From Sideroxydans lithotrophicus (lineage in GTDB: Bacteria; Pseudomonadota; Gammaproteobacteria; Burkholderiales; Gallionellaceae), in NCBI GenBank assembly GCA_020723185.1, contig DYJI01000006.1:62001-126000 (forward strand): DNA of 64,000 nt, given 5' to 3'. Shown one piece after another: positions 49,520 to 58,627 of the stretch (position 1 is the first letter of the stretch; every line of letters starts with the position of its first letter). The notes below the pieces were generated by a model. It worked only from the letters and a program-made list of their open reading frames with translations, searched no databases and had not been told where the DNA came from. The translations under genes and the position numbers were made by a program.

Positions 49520-50582
49520 ACGCCTGCGATACCGGCACGCGCGGTGCCAGCGCGCACAGCAATTCGTAACTGATGGTGCCGGCGGCGCGTGCCACTTCGT
49601 CCACCGGCATACCCTCACCCCACAGCACCACACGGCTGCCTATGCGCGCATCCGGCAGTGCGCTCAGATCGACACTCAGCATATCCATCGACACCCGTCC
49701 CAGCGTGCGTGTGCGCTGCCCGTCCACCAGGATGGGCGTACCGCTGGCGGCATGGCGCGGATAGCCGTCGGCATAACCGCAGGCAACGGTGCCGATACGC
49801 ATGGCACGCTCGGCACGGAAGGTCGCCCCGTAGCCGATCGCATCCCCCGCCCTGATGTCGCGCACCGAGATGAGCTCGCTGCGCAGGGTCATCACCGGCT
49901 GCAATCCCAGCGCTTGCGCGCTGGTGTCGGCGAACGGCGAACTGCCGTAGAGCATGATGCCGGGGCGCACCCAGTCCGCATGCGCAGCAGGATGGCGCAG
50001 GATGGCGGCGGAGTTTGACAGCGAACGGGGCAGACGACGGTTCGCGGTGATCTGTTCGAACAGCGCATGCTGCGCCGTGACACCGGGTGCCTCGTCCGCC
50101 TGCGCGAAATGGGTCATCAGGGTGATGTCGCGCACCGCGCGATGCGACTTCAGCCGCTCCATCACGGCGGGGAATTCCTGGGCAGAAAAACCGAGCCGGT
50201 TCATGCCGCTGTTGAGCTTGAGCCACACCGACAGCCCGTTGCTGCGCGGGTAGGCGTCCAGCCATGCCAGCTGCTGCTGGCTGTGGATCACGGTCGTCAG
50301 CTCGTACTCGGCCAGCAGCGGCAGTTCATCGCGCGAAAAGTAGCCTTCCAGCAGCAGGATGGGCTGGCGGAAGCCGGCCTCGCGCAAGGCCACGCCGTCG
50401 CGCGCATCCAGCAGCGCGAACCCGTCGGCATCGTTCAATGCCTCTGCTGCCTGCAGCAGGCCATGCCCGTAGGCATTGGCTTTGACCACCGCCATCACGC
50501 GCGCCGGGGTGGCGCGGCGCACCACCCGCAGGTTGTTGCGCAAGGCGGCTAGGTCGATATGGGCCTGGATGGGGCGTGACAT
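49518..50582 (-). CDS. alr: Alanine racemase
   Basis: Alr converts L- to D-alanine for peptidoglycan with PLP. The 354-residue protein starts MSRPIQAHIDLAALRNNL. The PLP lysine is Lys34 in VVKANAYGHG, and the opposing catalytic Tyr is in DAIGYGATF. VWLKLNSGMNRLGF and MLYGSSPF carry further active-site residues. Seventeen in-frame upstream residues are excluded. It is divergent from lplT with 147 bases between starts, a region in which I see an AT-rich stretch but no firm promoter. Confidence 0.96.
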   Translation of the reverse strand: MSRPIQAHIDLAALRNNLRVVRRATPARVMAVVKANAYGHGLLQAAEALNDADGFALLDARDGVALREAGFRQPILLLEGYFSRDELPLLAEYELTTVIHSQQQLAWLDAYPRSNGLSVWLKLNSGMNRLGFSAQEFPAVMERLKSHRAVRDITLMTHFAQADEAPGVTAQHALFEQITANRRLPRSLSNSAAILRHPAAHADWVRPGIMLYGSSPFADTSAQALGLQPVMTLRSELISVRDIRAGDAIGYGATFRAERAMRIGTVACGYADGYPRHAASGTPILVDGQRTRTLGRVSMDMLSVDLSALPDARIGSRVVLWGEGMPVDEVARAAGTISYELLCALAPRVPVSQA

Positions 50583-50729
50583 GTCAGTCGTACGGAGAGG
50601 AGAAAGTGGCGCGAATGATAGCAGGACGCCCATTCCTGCACTTTTGAAACTGCCGCAAAAATTCAGAATTTAACAATCCCGCAAGATATTTCATGTTATA
50701 AAACCGCGTCATTCCAACTATCGTCCATC

Positions 50730-51956
50730 GTGAATCGCGGCTTCTACACCATCCTCGCAGCGCAGTTCTTCAGTGCGCTCGCCGACAATGCACTGCTGTT
50801 CGCCGCCATCGCACTGCTGAAAGACCTGGCCTCCCCCGGCTGGCACACGCCGGTACTGCAACAGGGCTTCATCTTCTCCTACATCGTGCTCGCCCCCTTC
50901 GTCGGGGCTTTCGCCGACTCGCTGCCCAAGGGCCGAGTGATGTTCATCAGCAACCTGATAAAACTCGCCGGCTGCATCGCCATGCTGGTCGGCTTGCATC
51001 CCCTGCTCGCCTACGGCCTAGTCGGGCTGGGTGCGGCGACCTATTCGCCGGCCAAGTACGGCATCCTTACCGAATACCTGCCGCCCAGCCAGCTGGTGAA
51101 AGCGAACAGCTGGATGGAGGGCCTCACCGTCGCCGCCATCGTGCTCGGCGCGGTGATCGGCGGCATCCTCATCTCGCCCGCCATGTTCGCGCCGCTGGTC
51201 GAATCGCTGGACATCCCGCTGCTGCACAGCGTGCCCATGTTCGCCATCGCCATCATCGTGCTGATCTACGTGATCGCGGCCGTGTTCAACCTGTACATCC
51301 CGCACGTCCCCATCGACCATAAACCGCTGAGCCGCGACCCGATCGCACTCACCCGCGACTTCTGGCACTGCTTCAAGCTGCTGTGGAAAGACCCGCTGGG
51401 CCAGGTCTCGCTGGCGGTCACCACGCTGTTCTGGGGGGCTGGCGCGACGCTGCGCCTGCTGCTGATCGGCTGGGCTGCTGTGGCGCTCAACTACGACATC
51501 GGCCAGGCCGCACAACTGACCGCGTGGTTCGCCATCGGCATCGCCATCGGCTCGGTGCTGGCCGCGCGCTACATCAAGCTGGAACATTCGGTGAACGTGC
51601 TGCCGGTCGGCATCGCCATGGGGCTGACCGTGCTGCTGATGATCCCCATCAGCAACAGTGTGCTGGCCGTGCTGCTGCTGATCGCGATGGGCGCGATGGG
51701 CGGCTTCTTCGTGGTGCCGATGAATGCGCTGCTGCAACACCGCGGTCACCTGCTGATGGGCGCGGGACGTTCCATCGCGGTGCAGAACTTCAACGAGAAC
51801 ATCAGCATCTTCGCCATGCTCGGCCTGTATGCCGTGATGGAAAAGATGGAACTGCATATCTTCATCATCCTGGTGGTGTTCGCGCTCATCCTCTCCGGCG
51901 TGATGAGCCTGCTCTACAAGAAACATCGCCACGACCAGGATAGCGGCGCGATGTGA
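50730..51956 (+). CDS. lplT: Lysophospholipid transporter LplT (MFS)
   Basis: LplT flips lysophospholipids across the inner membrane for re-acylation. The 408-residue protein has about 12 membrane segments. Conserved family blocks include AAQFFSALADNALLFAAIALL, FVGAFADSLPKGRVM and GAATYSPAKYGILTEYLP. The start is GTG; no clear ribosome binding site precedes it, and the next Met lies too far in. In Enterobacteria lplT is fused or adjacent to the acyltransferase aas; no such gene is adjacent here. It converges on ggt, with 28 bases containing only a weak imperfect hairpin. Confidence 0.92.
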   Translation: MNRGFYTILAAQFFSALADNALLFAAIALLKDLASPGWHTPVLQQGFIFSYIVLAPFVGAFADSLPKGRVMFISNLIKLAGCIAMLVGLHPLLAYGLVGLGAATYSPAKYGILTEYLPPSQLVKANSWMEGLTVAAIVLGAVIGGILISPAMFAPLVESLDIPLLHSVPMFAIAIIVLIYVIAAVFNLYIPHVPIDHKPLSRDPIALTRDFWHCFKLLWKDPLGQVSLAVTTLFWGAGATLRLLLIGWAAVALNYDIGQAAQLTAWFAIGIAIGSVLAARYIKLEHSVNVLPVGIAMGLTVLLMIPISNSVLAVLLLIAMGAMGGFFVVPMNALLQHRGHLLMGAGRSIAVQNFNENISIFAMLGLYAVMEKMELHIFIILVVFALILSGVMSLLYKKHRHDQDSGAM

Positions 51957-51984
51957 CGTAGCACGCCAGCCGTTCGGCTAGCGC

Positions 51985-53706
51985 TCAGTAACCCATGGCC
52001 AGACCCGTGTTGTGACGCGGGTCGTTCGCGCCGTAGTAGCGATCGTTCCCCACCGCTTCTCCGCCCGATTTCGGCGCACCGATCAGGATCGCCGTCACAT
52101 GGTTGGCATAGCCGCTGTCGCGGAAGTTCTGCCCCCATGATTCCAGCACCGCGCGCGTATCCGGACTGAGCGCGTAACGCTCGACGAAGGTCGTATCCGG
52201 CAACCATTGCTGGTGGAAGCGCGGCGCATCCACCGCCTCCTGGATGTCCATGCCGTAGTCGATCACGTTGAGGATGACGTGCATCACCGCCGTGATGATG
52301 CGGCTGCCACCCGGCGTGCCCACCACCAGCAGCGGCTTGCCGTCCTGCGTGACGATGGTCGGGCTCATGGAACTGAGCGGGCGTTTGCCCGGCGCGATCA
52401 CGTTCGCCTCGCCCTGCACCAGCCCGTAGCTGTTCGGCACACCGACCTTCACAGTGAAATCGTCCATCTCGTTGTTGAGCAACACGCCCGTCCCCGCCGC
52501 CGTGACCTTGGCCCCGAACGCACCGTTCAGCGTATAGGTGACCGACACTGCATTGCCCCAGCGATCCACGATGGAGTAATGCGTGGTGTTGTCGCCTTCG
52601 TGCGGCGCGACACCGGGTTTGATCTGCATGGAGATGCCCGCCTTGTCTTTCACGATCTTGCTGCGTATCTGCGCGGCATAGCCTTTGTCGAGCAGACGCG
52701 ACAGCGGGTTGTCCACGAAATCCGGATCGCCCAGATAACTGTTGCGATCCACATAGGCATGACGCATCGCCTCGATCTGGTAGTGCACCGCTTGGGCAGA
52801 GTGAAAACCCAGCTCAGGCAATGGATAGGCTTCGAGGATGTTCAGCATCTCGCACAGCGTCACCCCGCCTGAACTGGGCGGCGGCGCGGAGACGATGCCG
52901 TAGCCGCGATAACTGCATTCGACGGGTGCGAGTTCGCGCGTCCGGTATTGGTCCAGATCGGCCTGCGCGAGGATGCCGCCGTTCGCCTGGCTGCTCGACA
53001 CCAGCGCCCTGGCAACCGGGCCTTGGTAGAACCCTGCACTGCCGTGCTGGCTGATCTGCCGCAAGGTGCGCGCCAGGTCCTTCTGCACCAACCGCTGCCC
53101 GGCCTGGTAAGGCTGGCCGCGCTGCAGAAAGATCGCGGCGGATGGCGCATCTTTCCTGAACGCCTGCGTCGCCATGCCCAGCATCCCGACATCGCTCTGC
53201 CCCAGCACGAAACCGCGCTGCGCCAGCCTGATCGCGGGTGCGATCACCTTGCCGCGCGGCAGCGTGCCGTACTTCTGCAGTGCATATTGCAGCCCTGAGA
53301 CGGTACCCGGCACGCCCACCGCCAGATGCCCGTCCGTGCTCGCGCCCGGCACCACCTCGCCGTCGCGGTCGAGATACATGTCCGCGCTCGCGGCCAGCGG
53401 TGCTTTCTCGCGGAAATCCAGGAAGGTCTTGCGGCCATCGGCCAGCATCAGCGTCATGAAGCCGCCACCGCCCAGATTGCCCGCCACGGGATACACCACC
53501 GCCAGCGCATAGCCCACCGCCACCCCGGCATCCACCGCGTTGCCGCCCGCCTTCAACACATCCACCCCGACCTGTGTGGCCAGATGATGGGCCGTCACCA
53601 CCATGCCGTTCTCGGCGGCGACCGGCGCCGGGGATGCGGCCCAGACACTGCCGTGCAGGATGATCGATGCAACCAGCGATAGTCCGGCGAAAAAACGTGC
53701 TCTCAT
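51985..53706 (-). CDS. ggt: Gamma-glutamyltransferase
   Basis: Ggt hydrolyses or transfers the gamma-glutamyl group of glutathione in the periplasm and self-cleaves into two subunits. The 573-residue precursor starts MRARFFAGLSLVASIILHGSVWA, a Sec signal peptide. The autoprocessing nucleophile is Thr374 in DNTTHYSIVD. The oxyanion and substrate residues in VGTPGGSRI are present. GGGAG precedes the ATG; 25 upstream residues in frame are excluded. It is divergent from the cNMP-EAL gene. Confidence 0.96.
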   Translation of the reverse strand: MRARFFAGLSLVASIILHGSVWAASPAPVAAENGMVVTAHHLATQVGVDVLKAGGNAVDAGVAVGYALAVVYPVAGNLGGGGFMTLMLADGRKTFLDFREKAPLAASADMYLDRDGEVVPGASTDGHLAVGVPGTVSGLQYALQKYGTLPRGKVIAPAIRLAQRGFVLGQSDVGMLGMATQAFRKDAPSAAIFLQRGQPYQAGQRLVQKDLARTLRQISQHGSAGFYQGPVARALVSSSQANGGILAQADLDQYRTRELAPVECSYRGYGIVSAPPPSSGGVTLCEMLNILEAYPLPELGFHSAQAVHYQIEAMRHAYVDRNSYLGDPDFVDNPLSRLLDKGYAAQIRSKIVKDKAGISMQIKPGVAPHEGDNTTHYSIVDRWGNAVSVTYTLNGAFGAKVTAAGTGVLLNNEMDDFTVKVGVPNSYGLVQGEANVIAPGKRPLSSMSPTIVTQDGKPLLVVGTPGGSRIITAVMHVILNVIDYGMDIQEAVDAPRFHQQWLPDTTFVERYALSPDTRAVLESWGQNFRDSGYANHVTAILIGAPKSGGEAVGNDRYYGANDPRHNTGLAMGY

Positions 53707-53826
53707 GATGTACTCCCGATGCAGGCCCGCCATCCCCTGCGGAATATATAGGCCTTTGTTCTTCTTGATTGAATCCGGCAAAGGTGAGAATGTACGCGCA
53801 CCTTATGCAGGTGGCGGCAAAATACC

Positions 53827-54996
53827 ATGACACTGGACAAACTGGACAGGAAGCATTTCGGCAAAGACCAAACCATCTTCACCGAGGGAGACGCAGGCAA
53901 TTGCGCCTACATCATCGAATCGGGCGAGGTTGAGATCATGCATAGCAACGCATCAGGCGAACAGCGCTTGAGCCTGTTGCAGGCGGGCGAACTGTTCGGC
54001 GAGGTCGCGCTGCTCGACCTGCATCCGCGCACGGCCAGTGCACGCACCACGCAGGATTCCGTGCTGATCCAGATCGAGCGTCACCTCGTGCAGGAACTAC
54101 TGGAGCGCAGCGATCCCATCCTGCGCCACCTGCTGCAAGTCATCCTGGAACGTTTCCGCAACAATCCCGCCCACGATGTCCCGCATGGGTCTTCTGCACG
54201 GCAGACTCAGGATAACGAAGCTTCGCGCAGGGAGTTGCAGGGAGCCGCCACCCAGAAACTGGCGATGGCGCACGGCATCACGCGCGCGCTCAACCAGAAC
54301 GAGTTCGAGATGTATTACCAGCCGATCTGCGACCTGAAGGACGACAGCGTGGCCGGGTTCGAAGCGCTGATCCGCTGGCACCATCCGACCGAGGGCATGA
54401 TCCCTCCCATGGACTTCCTGTGGCTGGCCGAACAGACCGGGCAGATCCGCCAGCTCGGCTTGTGGACGCTGGAACGCGCCTCGCGTGACTGGGCGCGCCT
54501 GCGCGGGATGACGCAACACCCGCAACCCTTCGTCAGCGTCAACCTGTCGGCGCGGCAACTGACCGGCGACAATCTGGTGGAGGATGTGAAGGCCATCATC
54601 GCCCGTCACAAAATGCCGCCTGAATCGCTGAAGCTGGAACTGACCGAGACGGTGATGGTGGAGCAGCCCGCGCTCGCCATGAACATCCTGAGCCGTCTGA
54701 TCGAACTGGGATTCCAGCTGGCGCTGGACGACTACGGCACCGGCTACTCGGGCCTGGACAACCTGCAGCGCTACCCGATCGGCACGCTCAAACTGGATCG
54801 CGCCTTCGTCGCGCCCATGCTGACCTCGAAGCAAAGTCTGGAGATCGTGCGATCCTCCATCGCGCTCGCGCACACGCTGGGCATGTCGGTCGTGGCGGAA
54901 GGCATCGAGACGCGCGAGACGCGCGATGCGCTGGCCGAACTGGGCTGTGATTACGGCCAGGGCTGGCTGTTCGGCAAACCCCTGCCGCTCGTGTGA
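53827..54996 (+). CDS. Cyclic-nucleotide-binding-fold EAL phosphodiesterase
   Basis: The 389-residue cytoplasmic protein joins an N-terminal cNMP-binding fold (10-105; GEVEIM, AGELFGEVALLD, RTASA) to an EAL domain (about 145-385). The phosphate-binding cassette GELFGEVALLDLHPRTASA fits the cAMP-receptor fold, so a nucleotide may set its activity. The EAL catalytic set is complete: FEALIRW (Glu179), NLSARQ, LELTET, LDDYGTG, LKLDRAF, AEGIET and GQGWLFGKP. It should degrade c-di-GMP. The ribosome binding site is weak. It converges on the Rossmann-PAS-GGDEF gene 13 bases away, which may be its opposing cyclase. Confidence 0.92.
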   Translation: MTLDKLDRKHFGKDQTIFTEGDAGNCAYIIESGEVEIMHSNASGEQRLSLLQAGELFGEVALLDLHPRTASARTTQDSVLIQIERHLVQELLERSDPILRHLLQVILERFRNNPAHDVPHGSSARQTQDNEASRRELQGAATQKLAMAHGITRALNQNEFEMYYQPICDLKDDSVAGFEALIRWHHPTEGMIPPMDFLWLAEQTGQIRQLGLWTLERASRDWARLRGMTQHPQPFVSVNLSARQLTGDNLVEDVKAIIARHKMPPESLKLELTETVMVEQPALAMNILSRLIELGFQLALDDYGTGYSGLDNLQRYPIGTLKLDRAFVAPMLTSKQSLEIVRSSIALAHTLGMSVVAEGIETRETRDALAELGCDYGQGWLFGKPLPLV

Positions 54997-55009
54997 GTGG
55001 CAGTCACCT

Positions 55010-56269
55010 TCACTTGTCCCGGTAGAACTTCCAGATGTTCTTGCCGCCGTGTTTGGCGGCATACATCGCCTCGTCGGCCTGCCGCACCAACTCTCTGGGC
55101 TCCATCGCATCGTCCGGGAACAGGGCGATACCGACGCTCGCCCCGACCTTACCGCTCTGTCCGTTCAGATCGAACGGCTCGGCCAGGGACTGGACGACCT
55201 TCCCGGCCAATCGCCCCGCATTCTCGGCACTATCGACGTTCTCCAGCAGCATGATGAATTCGTCCCCGCCCAGCCTGGCCAGCGTGTCCGAATCGCGGAT
55301 CGACTGTTTGAAACGCGCCGAGACACCCTTCAACAACAGGTCGCCCGCCTCGTGGCCCAGCGTGTCGTTGATCTGCTTGAAGCCGTCCAGGTCGATGAAC
55401 AGCACGGCGAGCATCTGCTTGTTGCGCTTCGCCAGACCGACCGAGTGATCGAGGATGTTCAGGAACGAGGCGCGGTTAGGCAGGTTGGTCAGGTAGTCGA
55501 AATGCGCCAGATGCGCGATGCGATCTTCCGTTTCCTTGCGCTCGGTGATGTCGCGCACGATGCCGATGAAATAGCGCTGGCCACCGAGGAACATCTCGGA
55601 TGCCGAAAGCTCCATCGGGAACGTCCCGCCATCCTTGCGCACCGCCGTCACCTCGCGCCCGCGCACACCGAGCACGCGCTTCTCGTTGCTGTGCACGTAG
55701 CGGTGAAGGTAACCGTCATGCGCGCTACGGTCCGGTTCCGGCATCAACACCTTCACGTTCTGCCCGATCACCTCCTGTGGGGCATAACCGAAGATGCGTT
55801 CCGCGGCCGGATTGAAACCCTGTATCAGACCCGATTCGTCGATGGTGATGATGCCGTCCATCACGTTATGGATGATGGCCTGCAACTCGTCCTGGCTCTT
55901 CTCCAGTTCATCCTTGATCGTCTGCAGATTGGTCACCATCTGCCAGAACAGTTTCACTTCCGCGCCGCCGGTCACACGGTGGTCGCCGAACACCTTGTAG
56001 GCCTCGTCCGCGACCGACTCGTCGTGCGACAGGTTATAGATGATGCAATCGGAGTATTCCTTGCACGCCTGCAAGGCGGAAACCGTATCGGTATAGGTCG
56101 GGATGCCGTACTTGCGTGCCAGTTCGAAACCGGGGGCAGCAGGATTGGTGTCCACGATGGCGACCACGCTGGCCAGCTCGTCTTCCATGAACATCTCGAG
56201 CAAAGCCGAGCCGCCCCTGCCCGCGCCTATGATCAGCACCGGTTGACCGGTAATGATGCGAGAAACCAT
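55010..56269 (-). CDS. Rossmann-PAS-GGDEF diguanylate cyclase
   Basis: The 419-residue protein starts MVSRIITGQPVLIIGAGRGGSA, behind GGGGGAAAGG. Residues 10-110 form a Rossmann-like unit with a GAGRGG glycine loop (15-20) and an acidic strand end (VVAIVDTNP), so it may bind a dinucleotide. A PAS domain (about 125-245) and a GGDEF domain follow. The active motif GGDEF (334-338) is intact, with an RDSD (325-328) inhibitory site five residues before it, so it should make c-di-GMP under product inhibition. There are no membrane segments. A much longer open frame upstream is rejected. Confidence 0.9.
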   Translation of the reverse strand: MVSRIITGQPVLIIGAGRGGSALLEMFMEDELASVVAIVDTNPAAPGFELARKYGIPTYTDTVSALQACKEYSDCIIYNLSHDESVADEAYKVFGDHRVTGGAEVKLFWQMVTNLQTIKDELEKSQDELQAIIHNVMDGIITIDESGLIQGFNPAAERIFGYAPQEVIGQNVKVLMPEPDRSAHDGYLHRYVHSNEKRVLGVRGREVTAVRKDGGTFPMELSASEMFLGGQRYFIGIVRDITERKETEDRIAHLAHFDYLTNLPNRASFLNILDHSVGLAKRNKQMLAVLFIDLDGFKQINDTLGHEAGDLLLKGVSARFKQSIRDSDTLARLGGDEFIMLLENVDSAENAGRLAGKVVQSLAEPFDLNGQSGKVGASVGIALFPDDAMEPRELVRQADEAMYAAKHGGKNIWKFYRDK

Positions 56270-56461
56270 GCCTTTCCCCCATGTTTTGTTGTGCGTCCGC
56301 CCGGGAACGCCGGGCCGGATATGGAACCGGTCGAATCCTACATGACTATGCCGGGCAACCGGAAGTTTTGTGTGCGGCGCGTCCCTTCCTTCGGCACGCG
56401 CATGGCCCCCGCCATGATTTCTGATTATCATGGACGTGCAAGCCCACACGAGGAGAACACC

Positions 56462-56656
56462 ATGCGCCATCCTATCGCCGCCATCCTTTTCGCTGCCCTT
56501 GTGCTGGCTGCCTGCAGCCGCGACGAAACACCGCCCCCCGCGCCCAAACTCTTCGCTGAACAGCGCGACGCGCTCGATCGGGCAAAGGACGTCGGCACCA
56601 CGCAACTGGAAGCGGCCGATCAGCAACGCAGGGCGATGGAACAGCAGGCGCAGTGA
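56462..56656 (+). CDS. Small lipoprotein
   Basis: The 64-residue product has a short signal peptide ending in the lipobox LAAC (Cys18). The mature part is charged, with a predicted helix containing EQRDALDRAKDVGTTQLEAADQQRRA. AGGAG lies 7 bases before the ATG. A longer frame that starts far upstream is spurious. It lies 13 bases before the iron-sulfur fusion gene and is likely co-transcribed with it. A Fur-box-like dyad lies 31 bases upstream (see findings). I do not recognise a family. Confidence 0.78.
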   Translation: MRHPIAAILFAALVLAACSRDETPPPAPKLFAEQRDALDRAKDVGTTQLEAADQQRRAMEQQAQ

Positions 56657-56669
56657 ACGGGATCGCATC

Positions 56670-58142
56670 ATGACCGGATCGCTCAGTCTGACCCGCGCCG
56701 CAAGATTGATCGGCGTGACGCGCGCCGAACTGCAGCGCCGCATCAAGCACGGCGAGATGGTCTCGCACGACGGCATGATCCCGGTCAGCGAACTGCTGGC
56801 CTGTTACCCCGATGCTCAACTGGAAGACGATGCCGAGACTCGCCGCATCGCGCAGATCAAGGAACGCGCGTTCGGCAAGCGCGTGTTCGAGCGTGCACTG
56901 CCGGAACCGGAAGTGCTGGCAGCGCGCATCACCGAGCTGGGCAAGACGCTGGCCACCAGCCAGGCGCAGGTGGAACGGTTCAAGGAACTGCTGGGCAGGC
57001 TGTGGGACAAACTGGACGGCACGCCCGGACTATCGGCTGCGGAACTAAAGGAATGGCTAGAACAGGAGGTGGATTTGGCGACTGAACCCGGCTTCATCAA
57101 CCCGCTCGCGGTGAAGGACAACGTCCTGCGCGTGATGACGGCACAAGTGACCATACTGCCCAGCCGACACGACTTCATGGTCGAGGGTCACGACTCGCTG
57201 CTGGAAGCCGCCATGCGCGCCGGTATCCCGCTCAGCTACGGTTGCAGCGGCGGCAACTGCGGGCTGTGCAAGGCGAAGGTGGTCTCTGGTGAAGTGCGCA
57301 AGACGCGCAACCACGACTTCATCATCCCCGAGGCGGAGAAGGCTGCGGGTTATGTGCTGCTGTGCAGCAACACCGCCGTCAGCGACCTTGTGATCGAGGC
57401 CCCGGTGGCCGATAGCGTGCAGGACATCCCCTTCCAGCAGATCGAAGCGCATGTGAAGGCCATCGGCCATATCAACGACGACATCCTGCTGCTGCACCTG
57501 CAGACCCCGCGCACCAAGCGCCTGCGCTTCCTCGCCGGACAGGGCGTCACGCTCAAGCTCGGCCAAACGTTCAGCGCCCTGCAAGCCATCGCCAGTTGCC
57601 CCTGCGACGACCGCAACCTGCTGTTCCACATCCACCGCCAGCCCGGCAACCTCTTCTCCGACTATGCCTTCGACAAGCTCAGGACGCACGATGCGGTGGA
57701 GATCGAAGGGCCGCAGGGCGAGTTCATCCTGCATGAGAGGTCGCCACGGCCGCTGTTCTTCTTCGCCTTCGACTGTGGTTTCGCCCCGATCAAGAGCCTG
57801 ATCGAGCATGCCCTGTCGCTTGAGGTGGAGGACATCTATCTGCACTGGATAGGCTCCAGCAGACAGCACATCTACCTGCCCAACATCGCCCATGCCTGGG
57901 ACGATGCGCTGGATGATTTCCACTACCAGGAGCATGTCGCCGGTTTCGATCTGCGCAACCTGGGCGGCAAGCGGGAAGAAGCGCTCATCAAACTGTTGCA
58001 GGACATCCAGATCGCCGATGCCGCGATGTTGCAGGGGGACATCTACATCGCCGGGCCGGACGAAGCCGTCACGGTCGCCGAAAGGTTCTTCCTGGAATTC
58101 GGCCTGCCCAAGACCCGCGTCTCCGTGTCTCGCGTAAAATGA
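56670..58142 (+). CDS. HTH-like / [2Fe-2S] ferredoxin / degenerate reductase fusion protein
   Basis: The 490-residue protein has an N-terminal segment resembling a MerR/excisionase-type helix-turn-helix (SLTRAARLIGVTRAELQRRI, 5-24) and a coiled coil (80-135). A plant-type [2Fe-2S] domain follows with Cys192, Cys197, Cys200 and Cys232. The C-terminal half aligns with ferredoxin-NAD reductases such as CDP-6-deoxyglucoseen reductase. The flavin motif RxYS is replaced (FSALQAIAS), and the NAD loop GTGFAPIKS reads DCGFAPIKS. It may therefore be a redox sensor rather than an enzyme. The ribosome binding site (GGGA) is weak. Function is inferred. Confidence 0.75.
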   Translation: MTGSLSLTRAARLIGVTRAELQRRIKHGEMVSHDGMIPVSELLACYPDAQLEDDAETRRIAQIKERAFGKRVFERALPEPEVLAARITELGKTLATSQAQVERFKELLGRLWDKLDGTPGLSAAELKEWLEQEVDLATEPGFINPLAVKDNVLRVMTAQVTILPSRHDFMVEGHDSLLEAAMRAGIPLSYGCSGGNCGLCKAKVVSGEVRKTRNHDFIIPEAEKAAGYVLLCSNTAVSDLVIEAPVADSVQDIPFQQIEAHVKAIGHINDDILLLHLQTPRTKRLRFLAGQGVTLKLGQTFSALQAIASCPCDDRNLLFHIHRQPGNLFSDYAFDKLRTHDAVEIEGPQGEFILHERSPRPLFFFAFDCGFAPIKSLIEHALSLEVEDIYLHWIGSSRQHIYLPNIAHAWDDALDDFHYQEHVAGFDLRNLGGKREEALIKLLQDIQIADAAMLQGDIYIAGPDEAVTVAERFFLEFGLPKTRVSVSRVK

Positions 58143-58191
58143 CGCCCGGCGCGCCGTCGGCGCACCGAACAACGTAACGGAGGGTGTCTGG

Positions 58192-58617
58192 ATGGATCTG
58201 GTCTCATGGTTGGTGTATGGCGTACTGTTCATGCTGGCGGAGTTCCTCTACGGCTCCATGTATCTGTTCGCCATCGGTCTGGCGTTCGCCTATCCCGCCA
58301 TCGCGCAGTACAACGGCGCGGCGACCAACATGCAACTCGCCGCCCTGGCCGCAGGCGCGGCAGTCCATGCGCTGATCGTATATATCCTGCGCTCGCGCAC
58401 ACGCAACGACGGCACCGCCCCCGCCCGCCCCCAGATCGGCGAGCAGGTAGACGTGATCGAGTGGCTGGACGAATGCAGCGCGCGCGTGATCTGCCACGGC
58501 CGTGAATGGCAGGCCGACAAGGTAGACAGCCGCATGCCGGACGCCATGCAGGGCACCATCCACTCCGTTCAAGGCAGCCGCCTCATCATCACCACCGCAC
58601 AAGCCGCCGAAGCCTGA
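58192..58617 (+). CDS. NfeD-like membrane protein
   Basis: The 141-residue product has two or three hydrophobic segments (about 5-62) and a C-terminal beta-rich domain (about 80-135) with IGEQVDVIEWLDECSARVICHGREW. That is the OB-fold of short NfeD-like proteins, which usually accompany stomatin-type proteins in membrane quality control. No stomatin gene is adjacent. GGAGGGTG precedes the ATG at good spacing. It is 10 bases upstream of the LRR-kinase gene and likely in one transcript with it. Confidence 0.78.
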   Translation: MDLVSWLVYGVLFMLAEFLYGSMYLFAIGLAFAYPAIAQYNGAATNMQLAALAAGAAVHALIVYILRSRTRNDGTAPARPQIGEQVDVIEWLDECSARVICHGREWQADKVDSRMPDAMQGTIHSVQGSRLIITTAQAAEA

Positions 58618-58627
58618 TCGCATTTTG

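Noticed and set aside
51957-51984. Possible bidirectional terminator between lplT and ggt
   Set aside because: The stem (AGCC/GGCT around GTTC) is only four solid pairs with no T tract.
54926-56656. 576-codon frame antisense to the Rossmann-PAS-GGDEF gene
   Set aside because: Only its last 65 codons (the small lipoprotein with its own AGGAG) are credible. The rest mirrors a domain-bearing gene.
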